From NCBI GenBank assembly GCA_937959265.1, contig CALGMA010000006.1, positions 1 through 64,000 on the forward strand: a stretch of DNA of 64,000 nt. Direction: 5' to 3'. A program made the position numbers and the translations under genes. Every line of letters begins with the position of its first letter. Positions within the stretch are counted from its first letter, which is position 1. Below are positions 62,639 through 64,000 of this stretch, in pieces. Source of the DNA: an uncultured Anaerolineae bacterium (GTDB lineage: Bacteria > Chloroflexota > Anaerolineae > J036 > Brachytrichaceae). The notes beneath the pieces are model-generated. The model had not been told where the DNA came from. It was given only the letters and a program-made list of their open reading frames with translations, and ran no database searches.

Positions 62639-63322
62639 ATGAACAACTGGTTTGCCGTCGTCATCTCGTTCGTCTACGTCTTTGCTGTGCTTGGGATCGC
62701 CGAAGCGCTGCGCCGCGCGCTCCGGCTGCCGGTCGAGTTCACCCGCAAGGTCGTGCACATCGGCGTGGGGATGTGGGCTTTCGGCACGGCGGCGCTGTTC
62801 AGCGACAAATGGTTCGCCATCATCCCGCCTCTCGCTTTCGTTGCGCTGAACTACCTCTCGTATCGCCGCGCGCTGTTTACCGCGATGGAAACCGGCGACA
62901 AATCCAACCTCGGCACGGTCTACTTCCCCATCGCCTTCGCCGCGATCATCCTGTTGTTCTTCGACTTGAGCAAGCCGTTCATGGTCGCAGCGCTGATGCC
63001 GCTGACGTGGGGCGATGCGTTTGCCGCGATCATCGGCCAGCGCTACGGCCGGCGGCATTACGCCCTATTGGATGCGTTTTCGCAGCGCAGCGTCGAAGGC
63101 TCGGCCGCCATGTTTGGCTTCTCGTTCCTCAGCGTAGGGGTCACCCTGCTGGTCTTCGGCGCGCCGTTTAGCGTTGCACTGGCGACCGCCTTGCTCATGG
63201 CGCTCTTCGCCACCCTCGTCGAAGCGGTCAGCCCGGCCGGCCTGGACAACCTGCTGGTGCCTGCATCAAGCGCGCTGGTCTATCCGCTGCTCATCTCCCT
63301 GCTCGGCCCGCTCGCGAGTTAA
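62639..63322 (+). CDS. Dolichol/phytol kinase-like CTP-dependent membrane kinase
   Basis: 227 residues, about seven membrane helices. RLPVEFTRKVVHIGVGMWAF (RKxxHxxxG), RRALFTAMETGDKSNLGTVY, FAAIIGQRYGRR and FSQRSVEGSAAMFG are the conserved motifs of the SEC59/VTE5 polyprenol-or phytol-kinase family, related to CDP-diacylglycerol synthases. It would phosphorylate an isoprenoid or lipid alcohol using CTP. Its stop overlaps the next start (TAATG), indicating coupling. Confidence 0.82.
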   Translation: MNNWFAVVISFVYVFAVLGIAEALRRALRLPVEFTRKVVHIGVGMWAFGTAALFSDKWFAIIPPLAFVALNYLSYRRALFTAMETGDKSNLGTVYFPIAFAAIILLFFDLSKPFMVAALMPLTWGDAFAAIIGQRYGRRHYALLDAFSQRSVEGSAAMFGFSFLSVGVTLLVFGAPFSVALATALLMALFATLVEAVSPAGLDNLLVPASSALVYPLLISLLGPLAS

Positions 63323-64000
63323 TGGCGCTGCTCATCCACAACGCTACGCTTGTCCTAGCCGATCGTGTCGCGCCGGCCGGCTATGTGCTCATCGCAGACA
63401 AACGCATTGCAGCCATCGGCGAAGGCGCGCCGCCCGATGCGCTCGTCGCTTCCGCGCAGCACATCCTCGATGGAACGCACAAGGTGCTGCTGCCCGGCTT
63501 GGTCAACGCGCACACCCATTTGGAGCAGACTTTCATGCGCGGCTACAGCGCCGGCCGCGCGCTGCTGGACTGGCTAAAGCGCTACATCTGGAAGCTCCAG
63601 AACGCCATGACGCCGGAGGATGTCCGGTTAGCGGTCACGTTGGGTTTGGTCGAGGCCATGCGCGGCGGGGCGACCACGATCATTGACCATCACAAAGTCC
63701 CTTTCTCCAAACGCCACACCGATGTCGTGCTGGAGGCAGCGGAAAGGCTCGGCGCGCGGCTGGTGTTAGCGCGCGCGTGGGCCGACCGAGGCGCAAACGC
63801 CGAATCGCCCGACGCCATCCTGGCCGACTTGCGGCGTCTGTTCGATGAATGGCACGGCGCGGCGGAGGGCCGCATCCATATCGCCAACGGGCCGCTCGTG
63901 CCGTGGCGCTGCTCGGCCGAGACGTTGCAGCGCGCGACCGAACTGGCCCGTCGCCACGGCGCGATCACCCATTGCCACATGAACGAGACGCAGGCCGAGG
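63322..64000 (+). CDS. Amidohydrolase (nucleobase/adenosine deaminase-like), 3' truncated by window
   Basis: Starts at ATG 63322 and is open to the window end (226 codons seen). MALLIHNATLVLADRVAPAG begins a small beta sandwich. LLPGLVNAHTHLEQTFMRGY gives the HxH metal site and LLDWLKRYIWKLQNAMTPED continues the family pattern of SsnA/8-oxoguanine deaminase/TrzN or MTA/SAH deaminase. AITHCHMNET near the edge supplies the second His pair. The catalytic Glu, His and Asp beyond lie outside the window. It is translationally coupled to the preceding kinase gene. Confidence 0.82.
   Translation, partial: MALLIHNATLVLADRVAPAGYVLIADKRIAAIGEGAPPDALVASAQHILDGTHKVLLPGLVNAHTHLEQTFMRGYSAGRALLDWLKRYIWKLQNAMTPEDVRLAVTLGLVEAMRGGATTIIDHHKVPFSKRHTDVVLEAAERLGARLVLARAWADRGANAESPDAILADLRRLFDEWHGAAEGRIHIANGPLVPWRCSAETLQRATELARRHGAITHCHMNETQAE

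Overview
The window looks like a chromosome segment of a GC-rich Chloroflexota bacterium, probably of the Anaerolineae/Thermofonsia type. This is inferred from gene content, not from a marker phylogeny. The supporting signs are secreted proteins ending in a V-Y-L-P-h-h motif, CSLREA/right-handed beta-helix and CAP-domain exported proteins, an effector-associated domain (EAD7-like) protein, an ECF sigma factor/DUF5667 pair, a LexA with GAAC-N4-GTTC boxes, lipoproteins and Tat substrates, and no LPS genes. Both strands are densely coded. Many genes have a -10 hexamer only 5-12 bases before the start codon and no Shine-Dalgarno, so leaderless or near-leaderless transcription is probably common.

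Region 1 (1-16 kb) is the accessory part. It holds a frameshifted beta-helix surface protein, a TPR-protein remnant, a TolB-like propeller protein, a nucleotide-sugar epimerase, an orphan antitoxin, a broken secreted repeat protein, an ornithine/lysine-type decarboxylase, a CAP protein, an inositol monophosphatase-family enzyme, rsmA, a G5/3D cell-wall protein, the SRP RNA (ffs) and tRNA-Arg(TCG). Directly behind the tRNA sit a hairpin, a stand-alone LAGLIDADG-type ORF and an EAD7-like transmembrane protein whose start overlaps the LAGLIDADG stop. A decayed CAP-BACON gene follows. Region 2 (16-34 kb) carries guaB, ridA, nagA, an outer-surface lipid-binding-like protein, and a five-gene minus-strand operon of two ABC exporter halves around three GNAT acetyltransferases. 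A compact promoter-small ORF-terminator unit, a 102-bp inverted-repeat element, a lamin-tail/phospholipase-D protein, a DUF4166-like protein, a YggS protein, an SDR dehydrogenase and an orphan efflux adaptor complete it.

Region 3 (34-48 kb) starts with lexA and its two-box SOS promoter. It continues with an arginine-deiminase-family protein, an ECF sigma factor with a coupled DUF5667 protein, a divergent DUF11/degenerate cupredoxin surface protein, an aminotransferase, tRNA-Val(GAC), an RluA synthase coupled to plsY, a DtxR-family regulator, and a TRAP transporter whose binding protein is encoded convergently. Region 4 (47-64 kb) has rlmB, a GT-C membrane protein, DegV, a GPH-family symporter, an IMPACT protein, an ICMT-like protein, and an ABC binding protein and permease with no ATPase. 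Next comes an IclR-HTH/PNPOx fusion regulator whose start codon lies inside a 22-bp palindrome. The segment ends in a nucleobase/pyrimidine-flavoured group: a YgeY-like hydrolase, pyrK, pyrC, a membrane protein, a PsuK-like kinase, a dolichol/phytol-kinase-like protein and a truncated amidohydrolase.

The most unusual items are the tRNA/LAGLIDADG/EAD7 locus, the small-transcript unit at 26978-27230, the self-regulated IclR-PNPOx fusion, and four short repeat systems (7-bp-period repeats, paired palindromes, the inverted-repeat element, and a recurring C-terminal YLP motif). No CRISPR array, rRNA operon, prophage or complete insertion sequence was seen.
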